Shown here piece after piece: positions 1-6,465 of a DNA stretch of 12,423 nt (position 1 is its first letter; every line of letters starts with the position of its first letter). Under the pieces are notes generated by a model that had not been told where the DNA came from, did no database searches, and was given only the letters and a program-made list of their open reading frames with translations. The translations under genes were made by a program, and so were the position numbers. Source of the DNA: JBIIJL01 sp044233795 (GTDB lineage: Bacteria; Pseudomonadota; Gammaproteobacteria; Legionellales; Legionellaceae); contig JBIIJL010000062.1 in the NCBI GenBank assembly GCA_044233795.1, positions 1 through 12,423 on the forward strand. Reading direction: 5' to 3'.

Positions 1-127
1 CAAGCGCACACCCTAGAGCAACTCGAGACACTCCTTCCCTACAACATTGACACTCAACGTCTCGACAATATGAGAAGCTTACCTAACTTGATCTTGCCCG
101 CATAGGTGGGGTTAATTCACCGCTTAC
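1..127 (+). mobile_element. Right end of an IS66-family element (3' end of tnpC and terminal repeat)
   Basis: Frame 1 reads as the last 34 codons of an IS66 transposase (TnpC) and ends at TAG 103-105. The segment containing LLPYNIDT and ending NLILPA matches the corresponding part of the second IS66 copy in this window (around 2118-2239) at roughly 65% of residues. After the stop, positions 106-127 end in CGCTTAC, so the reverse strand starts GTAAGCG, the usual IS66 terminus. The element continues beyond the left edge, so its integrity cannot be judged. The two IS66 copies are too different to be recent duplicates. Confidence 0.85.
106..127. repeat. IS66 right terminal inverted repeat
   Basis: These 22 bp directly follow the transposase stop and, read on the minus strand, begin GTAAGCGG. 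They align with 2226-2247, the end of the other IS66 remnant, with several substitutions. The next 8 bp (128-135) should be one copy of the target duplication; the partner is outside the window. The repeat supplies the stop codon of the neighbouring acetyltransferase. Confidence 0.8.
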
Positions 128-633
128 TCATATAGTGCGTTTTCAGGTACTGAATAAACAACTATTTCCTTTCCCTCATATTCATCTTGTCTCACATAAA
201 TCATCCCGGATTTTTTTAATACCTGAATCGAGGCGTTATTTTCTGGATAAGCAAATGCTATTAGTGGATGTGGGATATTGGTCTTTCCCCATGAAAGTAA
301 TGCTTTCAATACTTCAGTAGCAAACCCATTCCCCCAATATTGAGGCAAGAATTTAAAGCCGACTTCAACCTCATTAGAAGTGTCCATCGAAGCCCAACCG
401 GCTCGCCCTGCAAAATCGCCAGTGTCTTTTGAAAATACAGCCCATTTGCTAAAACCATGCTTTTCTTGATGAGCAACGTCTTCCCGAAGATCAAGACACG
501 TTTCTTCAAATGTTCTTATTCCACTGGGGATATATTGCATTACAGAAGGATTAGAATGCAGTTTATAGAGCAATTCCACATCACTCAAGGTATAGGGTCT
601 TAACGTGAGTCGTTTCGTAGATAATATATTCAT
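124..633 (-). CDS. GNAT family N-acetyltransferase (RimJ/RimL-like)
   Basis: A 169-residue cytosolic acetyltransferase of the Acetyltransf_3 type, which moves acetyl from acetyl-CoA to an amino group; the substrate cannot be told from sequence. It starts with the family opening (TKRLTLRPY, residues 6-14). The acetyl-CoA pyrophosphate-binding loop is QYWGNGFATE (about residues 98-107), and the late motif ENNASIQVLKKSG is also typical. ATG at 631-633 is chosen because it leaves the usual short lead before the first strand; the ribosome site is weak. The stop TAA (124-126) and part of the last Glu codon come from the IS66 terminal repeat, so the native C-terminus was altered by the insertion. 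The length is near the family norm, so the protein may still fold. It is related in type to, but clearly different from, the GNAT gene at 9630-10160. Confidence 0.9.
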   Translation of the reverse strand: MNILSTKRLTLRPYTLSDVELLYKLHSNPSVMQYIPSGIRTFEETCLDLREDVAHQEKHGFSKWAVFSKDTGDFAGRAGWASMDTSNEVEVGFKFLPQYWGNGFATEVLKALLSWGKTNIPHPLIAFAYPENNASIQVLKKSGMIYVRQDEYEGKEIVVYSVPENALYE

Positions 634-691
634 ATGTCTTTTTTATTGGGTGAACGCAAGCTGAGAGCTCTGTTGCTGTAAATTGCCAACA

Positions 692-1012
692 TTATACAGC
701 GTGTCGCAGGATATCGCACACCCAAGAATTTAAACTCATACCAGAATTTTTAGCAGCCACGTAAACTTCACGATGAAGTTCAGGAGAAATTCTCAGATTG
801 AATTTTCCAGAAAATGGTTTTTCCGGACTCTCATTCCTTTCCTGACAAAATTCGAGATAATCTTCGATCGAGTCAATAAAAGCCTGTTTCAATCCATGTG
901 CCGTATCAGATTGGAAAGTAATCACATCTTTAGTATTTATCACTTCCCCAGAAAAAATCTCATTTTCGTCATCAAATTCTACGTGACCAATATAGCCCTT
1001 ATAATTCAACAT
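692..1012 (-). CDS. hicB: HicB family antitoxin
   Basis: A 106-residue antitoxin of the HicAB type II toxin-antitoxin family. The N-terminal half (about residues 1-55: YKGYIGHVEFDDE, then a GEV strand, then AFIDSIEDYLEFC) is the partly degraded RNase H-like fold that binds the toxin. The C-terminal half (about 70-106, with RISPELHREVYVAAKNSG and SLNSWV) is a ribbon-helix-helix DNA-binding segment, so it should repress its own promoter. It lies downstream of hicA and overlaps it by 7 nt (ATG at 1010-1012, hicA TGA at 1006-1008), which implies translational coupling. Family assignment rests on motifs and gene pairing and is secure. Confidence 0.92.
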   Translation of the reverse strand: MLNYKGYIGHVEFDDENEIFSGEVINTKDVITFQSDTAHGLKQAFIDSIEDYLEFCQERNESPEKPFSGKFNLRISPELHREVYVAAKNSGMSLNSWVCDILRHAV

Positions 1013-1263
1013 GGTTTTACTCCTGCTTCTTTCAGTAATCGCTTTACAGACACCACAACAACTTTATCAGCTTCCTTTTTAGGATGTGGCCTATGGAAAA
1101 CGGCACGAACACCATTAAGAGCAACTCGAATTCTTGAACCCCTGCCTTCAGATAAGTCTGCACCTAAGGCAATAAGTAGTGATTCTACATCTTTCCAAAC
1201 AATACTGGCATTTACAGGTGTTTCAAATATGCTCTGTAGCATTTTTTTGTGTTTAGTTTTCAT
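1006..1263 (-). CDS. hicA: HicA family toxin (mRNA interferase)
   Basis: An 85-residue toxin of the HicA family, small double-stranded-RNA-binding-fold mRNA interferases neutralised by HicB. The sequence shows the helix ending in LLIALGADLSEG, the GRGSRIRV strand and the NGVRAVFHRPHP motif typical of the longer HicA subfamily, and ends with KRLLKEAGV. At the place where short HicA toxins have the catalytic Gly-Ser-His, this protein has Gly-Ser-Arg, which is usual for this subfamily as I know it; His residues follow in HRPHP. The start is ATG at 1261-1263; no clear Shine-Dalgarno is visible, and an in-frame ATG at codon 8 is an alternative. The gene order toxin then antitoxin is normal. Confidence 0.92.
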   Translation of the reverse strand: MKTKHKKMLQSIFETPVNASIVWKDVESLLIALGADLSEGRGSRIRVALNGVRAVFHRPHPKKEADKVVVVSVKRLLKEAGVKPC

Positions 1264-1267
1264 TATT

Positions 1268-1295
1268 ATGATACCACATTTTGGTACTATTTCAA
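1268..1295 (-). promoter_or_regulatory. Candidate hicAB promoter with internal operator palindrome
   Basis: On the minus strand TTGAAA (1290-1295) and TATCAT (1268-1273) are separated by 16 bp, a plausible sigma-70 pair. Within the spacer lies the inverted repeat TACCA-N5-TGGTA (1272-1286), well placed to be a HicB operator. The predicted start point would fall at about the hicA ATG, so either the mRNA is leaderless or translation begins at codon 8. Inference from sequence only. Confidence 0.45.
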
Positions 1296-1347
1296 GTTGT
1301 CCAATCTTATAACCTATTTATAAAGATGGGACTCCTTAACTGAAAAG

Positions 1348-2239
1348 TTACCAGAGCAACATTAGGTAACTGGTTAATAAAGGCCGCGGGGCTACTAACC
1401 CCCTTAGTTAAGCTGATGGAGGCTAATATCCAAGAGCATGATATTGCCTTTGCGGATGAAACGCCTTTACAGGTGCTCAAAGAAAAAGACCGTAGCCCCA
1501 CCAGCAAGTCATACATGTAGCTCTTTATTGGTGGGCCACCTGATAAATGCGCATATGTATATCAATATCATCAAACTCGCTCCGCGCAGGTTGCGGCCAA
1601 TTTCTTTGCTGACTTCAACGGCTATTTGCATGCGGACTGCTATAGTGCCTATGTTGCTTTGGATAAATTAGCCCACATTCACCATGTTGCTTGTTGGGCG
1701 CACGCACGCCGCTACTTCGTTGATGTTACGAAGTGCAGCCAAAAGAAAACAGGGCTTAGTCATCAAGTGATTAAACTCATTGCTCAACTTTACTTCCTAG
1801 AAAAACAACTCAAGGAACAGGCAGCAACACCAGAGGTCATTTATCAACGCCGGCAAGCATAAGCTATGCCCATCATCGTTAAGCTCAAGGCGATCGTTGA
1901 TGAAAATCTTTATAAAATCCTACCTAAAAGCCCATTGGGCAAACCCGTCCATTAGACCACGTCAGTTTGTAATCGGACGAAAAAACTGGCTCTTCCATGG
2001 TAACGATCTTGGCGCTCAAGCTGGCAGCATCCTCTTCTCTCTTCTCTCTTATCGAAACGTGCAAACAGCACAGCATTAACGTCTTTTCTTGGCTTAAGTA
2101 TGTGCTCACCAGCATCCATCAGGCTAAAACACTCGAGCAACTCAAAGGTCTATTACCCTACAATATCAACACCAACTTGCTTGAAAACATGCGTAATATA
2201 CCTGAGCTTATTTTCCCTGATAAGGGTGTGATTAACTAA
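1348..2239 (+). pseudogene. Decayed IS66-family transposase (tnpC)
   Basis: This is the C-terminal two thirds of an IS66 DDE transposase with multiple lesions. It starts mid-gene at about 1348 (residues reading RATLGNWLIKAAGLL). The first catalytic region (ADETPLQVL) is present. A TAG at 1518-1520 replaces an expected Trp after SYM. The second region (GYLHADCYSAY) follows, then TAA at 1860-1862 after YQRRQA. After SPLGK (about 1945) roughly 75 bp are missing, including the helix with the catalytic Glu, and the frame shifts before RPRQFVIGRKNWLF. A tandem 7-bp duplication (TCTTCTC twice, 2033-2046) shifts the frame again before the intact C-terminus ending at TAA 2237-2239. The element cannot encode an active transposase. 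The family call is certain; exact left break and deletion size are estimates. Confidence 0.9.
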
Positions 2240-2247
2240 GCGCTCAC
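2226..2247. repeat. Right terminal repeat of the decayed IS66 element
   Basis: These 22 bp overlap the end of the tnpC remnant and align with the IS66 terminus at 106-127; the last bases are CGCTCAC against CGCTTAC there. This fixes the right boundary of the element at 2247. The left end is missing, so no target duplication can be tested. Confidence 0.7.
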
Positions 2248-2345
2248 AAATGATATATTGGATCCATCATTGAAAATTTTTGTGAAATTTCAACAAAAGC
2301 CGCACCTTTATCAACTGGGAGTAATGCAATATTGTATTTCTTCAT
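2244..2345 (-). pseudogene. 5' fragment of a gene cut by IS66, resembling the start of a 2'-5' RNA ligase family protein
   Basis: An ATG at 2343-2345 opens a frame of 33 codons that starts MKKYNIALLPVDKG and runs straight into the IS66 terminal repeat, where TGA (2244-2246) ends it. The opening pattern of a short charged start followed by the strand YNIALLP is like the first strand of 2'-5' RNA ligase / cyclic phosphodiesterase family proteins. The two HxT/S catalytic motifs would lie in the missing part, so the assignment is tentative. The remainder is not found on the other side of the IS66 remnant. The palindrome GGGAA-TAT-TTCCC (2347-2359) lies just upstream of the start codon. Confidence 0.45.
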
Positions 2346-2404
2346 GGGGAATATTTCCCGGAATAGTCTTTTTCAATATATAACTGTGGATTTTGAAGAT
2401 ACCA

Positions 2405-2749
2405 TTAATGTTCAATCATCTCGATTGAATCATCTGATAACATCACGCTTGGTGTTTTACTTTCATTAGGGTCTTTTATTTCAATTGGAGGCGACTTGTA
2501 TATTTCATCATCAGGAACAAAAACAATTCTCATACCCCATCCCTCACGAGTAGACAACATTTCCCCAAATTCCTTCATGGAATATTCTTGATCATCAATC
2601 AAAATAACTGTGCCATTCTTTGAATCCCAACTGATTTCGCAGCGCAAAACATCAGCACGTGGCGCCCAATGTGCGACTGGCTCATTAGTCGAGTTCTTTT
2701 CAAATATTATCAATACAAATCGTATGTTATTCAATATGGTAACAAACAA
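2405..2749 (-). CDS. Conserved-looking hypothetical protein, possibly 5'-truncated
   Basis: A 114-residue protein I do not recognise with confidence. The core (about residues 27-80) with HWAPRADVLRCEISWD, ILIDDQEYSMKEFGEML and EGWGMRIVFVPDDE alternates strands and acidic loops like a small beta-rich domain. The C-terminus is acidic and ends DDSIEMIEH. No ATG precedes residue 58; the start used here is TTG (2747-2749), and the frame stays open upstream to the stop of the preceding gene at 2795-2797. The N-terminal 20 residues are hydrophobic. Either a non-ATG start is used, or a longer protein lost its 5' end. It is co-directional with the 529-residue gene upstream and the RNA-ligase-like fragment downstream. 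Confidence 0.6.
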   Translation of the reverse strand: MFVTILNNIRFVLIIFEKNSTNEPVAHWAPRADVLRCEISWDSKNGTVILIDDQEYSMKEFGEMLSTREGWGMRIVFVPDDEIYKSPPIEIKDPNESKTPSVMLSDDSIEMIEH

Positions 2750-2794
2750 TATGTAGAAGAGGACCCCGTCAGTGAGACAAAGCTCCCCTACTAT

Positions 2795-4384
2795 TTAGCA
2801 TAGTGTCCAATTATTGGTACACTCCTCATTCCCAGGTGGAGTGAAGTTGGGCTTCTTTGGTTCATCTTCTTGTGTGTTCTTAGGGGCAAAAAAACCAGCA
2901 AGGAGTAGACCACCTCCAACGGCGGCCATCGTAATACCGACACCTACAGCAGTCCCACTGTATGCGAGCACCGCACCGATCACCAACAAGGCGATGGCAA
3001 CAAATTGGGTCATGGGGTGTGACAAAATATGCATAAGAAAACTGTAGCAGTATTCAGTTGAGGGTGTTCTCACCGTTTCTGCAAAGACATAGATGTCAGG
3101 GGCACCATCACTTTCTAAGAGTTGTCGGCCATTGCTTCCGAGAAACTCTAAAATATGATCAAGCGTAAGCCTACCAGTTTTGGTGGAACCTTGTGGATCA
3201 CGTACGCGGTAGCTTAGTCCATCAGGGTGTTTCTTGAAAGAAATCGGTTGGTAGTTCTTCCCGCCCAAAGGTTGCCTCAATGTTTTACCCCTAAAACCGA
3301 GGTATGGCTTGTCATAAACAAGCGACGGGGTGTTTGTTAGAATAAAATCATGGTTCAATTGGGTAAGAATACGACCAACCTGGATGGGATAACGTAACAA
3401 TTTGTGATCCGCAATAGTGATACTATAGGTAGGATTATCAATTGCAATTTGATAAATCATATCGAATACTTCTGGTACAGGGTTTGGAAGGTATAAATTC
3501 TTTACGGTATCCATGTAGAAAGTGTACCTTTCTTGAACGTCCTTTTCTGCGGTTGTTCGTGCGTGGCCACGCACACTTTTTTTCGAATGTCCTGCATATA
3601 TTGCTGCATAAACGGCATCGACAAGTCTATCAATGATTGCTGTAGATGTTTCTTGAAGGGTCATGGTCCTTACATTTTCTTCCTTGAGGTCAGAAAATGG
3701 GATGGTTTTCTTTAAGCTAACCTTTCCTTTGTCTACCTCAATTTCGGCATAAACGGACTCCTGTTCTGGGTTTATAAATTGCGGGTCGTTTAAGGATAAC
3801 TCCAGGATCTGATGAAAAGAAATGTCTCCAGCTTTTAACTTGCCTTTGGGATCTATAACGGCATAAGTCAAGGTAATTGAAGCTTTATTCAAATCCAAGT
3901 AGACGATGTTCTGTTCAAAATCGTCTGCTGAATCCTCTAGCCAAGCCATTCTATAATTAGGGTCTCCAATGCGTTCTCTAGTCACCTTGCCGATACAATC
4001 CAAGTGGGGCTTACTATAGGATACCCAACAATCTCTGGGTTGATTTGGAAGAAAATCTTTATTCAATTGTCGTACAATACGGCCTGCATTGATGGTATAG
4101 GCTATGCTGTCACGATAAGGCCCATTCTCATCACTACGGGTGGAATGGCCACTTGGTCTAGCTATTGCCTTTTTGTAGATCTGCTCATAAATCGCAGGCA
4201 TGTCTTCTGGATCATATAAAGATTTAACAGTTTGAAGATAAGTAAGTCTTGCTTGCTGCACTGCCGCTTGTTCATCCGCTGGATTATCACTCGGAAAATG
4301 TTTGGCAGACACTGCTAGTTGAACAGCTTTTTCCAATAACGAGATGATGTTATCGCAATGAGATTGAAGAGTTTCTCTATTCAT
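2795..4384 (-). CDS. Hypothetical protein with a tandemly duplicated domain and C-terminal membrane hairpin
   Basis: A 529-residue protein with no family I can name. It consists of two copies of one domain. Copy A (about residues 4-215) starts ETLQSHCDNIISLLEKAV and copy B (about 241-436) starts MTLQETSTAIIDRLVDAV. Both then have YxxTVKxLYxP, an IYxxAI helix, GRIxxQLNxDF, a KPxLxxxGK strand, YxVxDPxGxxKxG and xILE in the same order. Residues 461-477 and 480-502 are Gly/Ala-rich hydrophobic segments likely to form a membrane hairpin, followed by a hydrophilic tail rich in Glu, Asp, Asn and Pro with two Cys. ATG at 4382-4384 is the only sensible start. The layout of soluble repeats, hairpin and short tail recalls membrane-inserting effectors of intracellular bacteria, but that is inference. 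It probably has its own promoter (4422-4451). Confidence 0.85.
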   Translation of the reverse strand: MNRETLQSHCDNIISLLEKAVQLAVSAKHFPSDNPADEQAAVQQARLTYLQTVKSLYDPEDMPAIYEQIYKKAIARPSGHSTRSDENGPYRDSIAYTINAGRIVRQLNKDFLPNQPRDCWVSYSKPHLDCIGKVTRERIGDPNYRMAWLEDSADDFEQNIVYLDLNKASITLTYAVIDPKGKLKAGDISFHQILELSLNDPQFINPEQESVYAEIEVDKGKVSLKKTIPFSDLKEENVRTMTLQETSTAIIDRLVDAVYAAIYAGHSKKSVRGHARTTAEKDVQERYTFYMDTVKNLYLPNPVPEVFDMIYQIAIDNPTYSITIADHKLLRYPIQVGRILTQLNHDFILTNTPSLVYDKPYLGFRGKTLRQPLGGKNYQPISFKKHPDGLSYRVRDPQGSTKTGRLTLDHILEFLGSNGRQLLESDGAPDIYVFAETVRTPSTEYCYSFLMHILSHPMTQFVAIALLVIGAVLAYSGTAVGVGITMAAVGGGLLLAGFFAPKNTQEDEPKKPNFTPPGNEECTNNWTLC

Positions 4385-4421
4385 TCTGTTTTTTATATGC
4401 GCAAAATAAAATAAATAAAAA

Positions 4422-4451
4422 ATTATAACACACAGCTCAATAATATGACAG
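4422..4451 (-). promoter_or_regulatory. Candidate sigma-70 promoter for the 529-residue protein
   Basis: On the minus strand a perfect TATAAT (4422-4427) is preceded at 18 bp by CTGTCA (4446-4451, four of six matches to TTGACA). The distance to the ATG at 4384 gives a leader of about 30 nt that is very AT-rich. No other good -10 lies nearby. Confidence 0.5.
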
Positions 4452-4734
4452 CATAACGCGGGCGCGTATCAAAGAATTCTGTCCCACTCGCGCAACAACA
4501 AATGCCAGTGCACTGAATAAAAATGAAGATTATTGATGAACAAAATGATTGTGGGAATCTATAGCCAATATACTCTACAAAAACGAGACCATGCACACCT
4601 TTCGCAAGCTGGTAGCTTGCATCGTAATGCCATGATCTAACTGACAATAATGAAATTCCATCCGGTTTTCTTTGAAAATTTAGCGGTGAAAGCATGGTGA
4701 AATACGCGGTGCAAGACCGTAAAATGCTTTTAAA
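4452..4734. other. Intergenic stretch without a supportable gene
   Basis: No convincing coding signal is seen. A 105-codon minus-strand frame (4423-4740) crosses it, but its C-terminal half is an unlikely run of Cys and bulky hydrophobics. A neighbouring frame reads as a more natural hydrophobic helix followed by a basic tail, so a frameshifted remnant of a small membrane protein is possible. The right edge is the target site of the composite transposon. Confidence 0.3.
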
Positions 4735-4742
4735 TACCACAA
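4735..4742. repeat. Target-site duplication, left copy (TACCACAA)
   Basis: TACCACAA directly abuts the left terminal repeat at 4743. The identical octamer abuts the right terminal repeat at 7426-7433. Eight base pairs is the usual duplication size of the IS1595 family. Confidence 0.9.
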
Positions 4743-4928
4743 CCTGCCTATGCAGTTAACTGATGTAATCACTATATGTTGTATCCATCGGCATGAGTAC
4801 TTATCCAGAAAATTTGGTCGAACTGATGAATCTTTTTTCAACCGAAGAAGCTTGTTTAGAATATCTGAGCCTGATACGTTGGCCTGATGGTTATGTGTGT
4901 ATGCGCTGCAATGGGAAAGATGCATGGA
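4743..4928. repeat. Left 186-bp terminal inverted repeat of the composite transposon
   Basis: The reverse complement of 7240-7425 matches this stretch without gaps and with about 9 mismatches by eye (about 95% identity). It includes the IS terminal repeat, the leader and the transposase start. Homology ends exactly after the GATGCATGGA motif. Confidence 0.92.
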
Positions 4929-4954
4929 GTTACAACATTTTGCTAACGATGTGA
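4793..4954 (+). pseudogene. Truncated IS1595-family transposase (first 45 codons)
   Basis: From ATG 4793 the frame reads as the N-terminus of the same transposase as at 6458-7375, with a few substitutions, up to codon 45 (GKDAW). It then runs into unrelated sequence and stops at TGA 4952-4954. Only the first zinc-ribbon pair (CMRC) is left and no catalytic residues, so it has no enzymatic value; its DNA still serves as a transposon end. Confidence 0.88.
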
Positions 4955-4961
4955 CATTTCC

Positions 4962-4984
4962 TTACGACGCCTTATATGTCGTAA
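4962..4984. promoter_or_regulatory. Inverted repeat next to the -35 box, possible regulator site
   Basis: A perfect 7-bp inverted repeat, TTACGAC-N9-GTCGTAA, ends one base before the TTGACA of the promoter at 4986. This is where an activator or repressor dimer would bind. A hairpin role in RNA coming from the transposon arm is an alternative. Confidence 0.5.
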
Positions 4985-4985
4985 A

Positions 4986-5014
4986 TTGACAAACCCCGCG
5001 TAGCGGTCTATAAG
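4986..5014 (+). promoter_or_regulatory. Strong sigma-70 promoter with a palindromic spacer
   Basis: TTGACA (4986-4991), a 17-bp spacer and TATAAG (5009-5014) make a near-consensus promoter. The spacer contains CCGC-GTA-GCGG (4996-5006), a perfect short palindrome that could be an operator. Transcription would start near 5021, giving a leader of about 110 nt to the small secreted protein gene at 5131. Confidence 0.7.
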
Positions 5015-5130
5015 TAGTACAAGGTAACTGATATTTGAACGTCAACTACCAATCGACGGCCGTGTCCCTGGTGAATTAGACTCAACCGCTAACGTCGAGG
5101 CGATCGCAACTAACAGAAGGAGCAGATGAC

Positions 5131-5370
5131 ATGAGAAGAACCTGTAAACGGCAGTTGTCACTGGCGGCCATTATGATCTGTACGATGTCCGCCACATGTG
5201 CGGCGGTTTATGTGCCGCATTGGGGGCAGTGCCCCTCCGGTCAGATCTGGGACTATTGGCATGGAGGTTGCTACGAAAGGGCTGTACCCCATCACCGCAC
5301 TAAGGTTCCCCCAATCGCGAGTTTTAGGGAGGGCTATTTAACGCCAAAACCATGCCCCATGGCAATGTGA
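5131..5370 (+). CDS. Small secreted Cys-containing protein, transposon cargo
   Basis: A 79-residue protein I do not recognise. Residues 1-24 look like a Sec signal peptide: Arg/Lys-rich start, hydrophobic LSLAAIMI segment, and likely cleavage after ATCA. The mature part of about 55 residues has Cys at 34, 47 and 75 and an aromatic block GQIWDYWHGGCY. A strong ribosome site, GAAGGAG (5116-5122), sits 8 nt before the ATG, and the promoter at 4986-5014 is upstream, so the gene looks functional. By eye its GC content is clearly above that of the host genes around the transposon, which suggests recent acquisition. It faces the reverse transcriptase tail to tail across 51 bp. Export to the periplasm or outside is inferred. 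Confidence 0.65.
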   Translation: MRRTCKRQLSLAAIMICTMSATCAAVYVPHWGQCPSGQIWDYWHGGCYERAVPHHRTKVPPIASFREGYLTPKPCPMAM

Positions 5371-5421
5371 TTTTTCCAGGTGGCGCAGCAATCAAGGAGT
5401 GATGTTAAAAGTCAATTTAGT

Positions 5422-6465
5422 TCAATGTAGCATGTGCCGCGTTTGATAATCCATACTAGCAGGAGTTATACTTATCTCCTGCGAAAGAACAACCGCGGCA
5501 TGGGCCCATTGAATAAATCGTCGCCAGTACTCAGCGAGGCGGGTGTTGCTCGCCCCTTGCTCAAAAAGCTGCTGCAATCTGGCGATTGCTTTATCCAGTG
5601 TGGCTTTGGCAAGACTTAAATCGATTAGGTCGAAATGATACCCTAAGAAATCAAAACCCTTGTCAATCTTACCGATATAAGTTTTATCGGGGTGCAGGTC
5701 AAACTTCAGTTGACCCAACACCTGATACGTACATCGTACGATTTTCTTTAAAGCATGTTTTGTTTTACACAACACAACCCAATCGTCCATAAAGCGCACA
5801 TAAAATACGCCTTTTATAGCCTGCATGGCTGCATCAAGCCGATGAAGTGCGACAGCACCCAATAACGGAGATAGCGGCGAGCCGCGTGGCAATCCTTTTT
5901 CGTGGCTGTAATAAAGCCCTCCCCAAGTGCTGGGGACCTTAAGGCTTTGTCCAACCAGTTCGACGAATGGTTGGTCCCCCGTCAATGAGAGTAAGTCCTC
6001 TAATAGAATGTCGTGATCAATATGCTCATAAAATCCTTTGATGTCGCTTTTGAAGATATATCGGTACTGATTAAGGTTTGCCTTCGTATCACGAACAGCT
6101 GCTTTTAACCCGCCATGGTGTTTGACATGGTAGCATTGTGGGCTTATTAAATGATTGATATGAAGATATTCAGATAAAGCGAGGCTCATGACTTTCAGAA
6201 CCAGACTGTCTGCGCTGCAATAAAGACTGTAGGTTTCATCCGGAAAACGATACTGTTGTCTTGGGGAAAAAAGATGATTCATTTGCCTGAGCGAATCAGT
6301 AATTTGTGGCAACAACGTGTTTTTATGATGCCGAAAATGCCAGCAATCACTATTAGCTCCTCGATGAGCATAAGACTTACAAAGCCATTCATAAGCTTGA
6401 TGGGTCACTGCATCAAGTGTTTCAGCTTTTAAAATCCATCCTATGCAGTTGACTGGCCTAACCAT
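5422..6465 (-). CDS. Orphan reverse transcriptase, group II intron-like
   Basis: A 347-residue RNA-directed DNA polymerase. Visible parts: the N-terminal NSDCWHFRHHK box (38-48), the fingers with SADSLVLKVMSLAL (84-97), palm motif KSDIKGFYEHIDHD with catalytic Asp141 (139-152), motif GLPRGSPLSPLLG (191-203), the active site YVRFMDDW with Asp227/Asp228 (222-229), and HPDKTYIGKIDKGFDFLGYHF. A short thumb follows; there is no maturase, zinc finger or HNH endonuclease domain, and no intron RNA is visible. The ATG (6463-6465) overlaps the transposase stop by 8 nt, and the first ten codons are read from the internal IS terminal repeat (6436-6455). Retron and diversity-generating types are unlikely from the motifs. 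All catalytic residues are present, so it could be active; its template and role are unknown. Confidence 0.9.
   Translation of the reverse strand: MVRPVNCIGWILKAETLDAVTHQAYEWLCKSYAHRGANSDCWHFRHHKNTLLPQITDSLRQMNHLFSPRQQYRFPDETYSLYCSADSLVLKVMSLALSEYLHINHLISPQCYHVKHHGGLKAAVRDTKANLNQYRYIFKSDIKGFYEHIDHDILLEDLLSLTGDQPFVELVGQSLKVPSTWGGLYYSHEKGLPRGSPLSPLLGAVALHRLDAAMQAIKGVFYVRFMDDWVVLCKTKHALKKIVRCTYQVLGQLKFDLHPDKTYIGKIDKGFDFLGYHFDLIDLSLAKATLDKAIARLQQLFEQGASNTRLAEYWRRFIQWAHAAVVLSQEISITPASMDYQTRHMLH
6436..6455. repeat. Internal terminal repeat of the IS, read as the first codons of the reverse transcriptase
   Basis: The core CCTATGCAGTTGACTG is identical to the outer repeat at 7406-7425. On the minus strand it codes for the Pro-Val-Asn-Cys-Ile-Gly-Trp portion at residues 4-10 of the reverse transcriptase and lies right after the transposase stop. 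Confidence 0.78.

Noticed and set aside
773..1312. Long plus-strand open frame of 179 codons
   Set aside because: It lies opposite hicB and hicA, which have clear family motifs; the plus-strand product has no recognisable features.
1..2247. A composite IS66 transposon carrying the GNAT and hicAB genes
   Set aside because: The two IS66 copies are only about 65% alike in the compared protein part, both show the same end, and the second lacks its left end.
4423..4740. Minus-strand frame of 105 codons upstream of the 529-residue gene
   Set aside because: The second half is rich in Cys and implausible, the promoter of the next gene overlaps its end, and the frame contains no motif. At most a frameshifted remnant.
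5402..5446. A 14-codon reading frame after AAGGAG downstream of the small secreted protein
   Set aside because: The spacing of 2 nt between AAGGAG and ATG is too short, and the frame overlaps the end of the reverse transcriptase. It may be the cut start of a lost gene, but is not supportable as a gene.
5422..6465. Diversity-generating retroelement, retron or group II intron
   Set aside because: The RT motif reads RGSPLSP, not the diversity-generating IGxxxSQ form, and no template/variable repeat pair is seen. No retron VTG or non-coding RNA pattern is evident. No intron domain V, maturase or endonuclease part is found.
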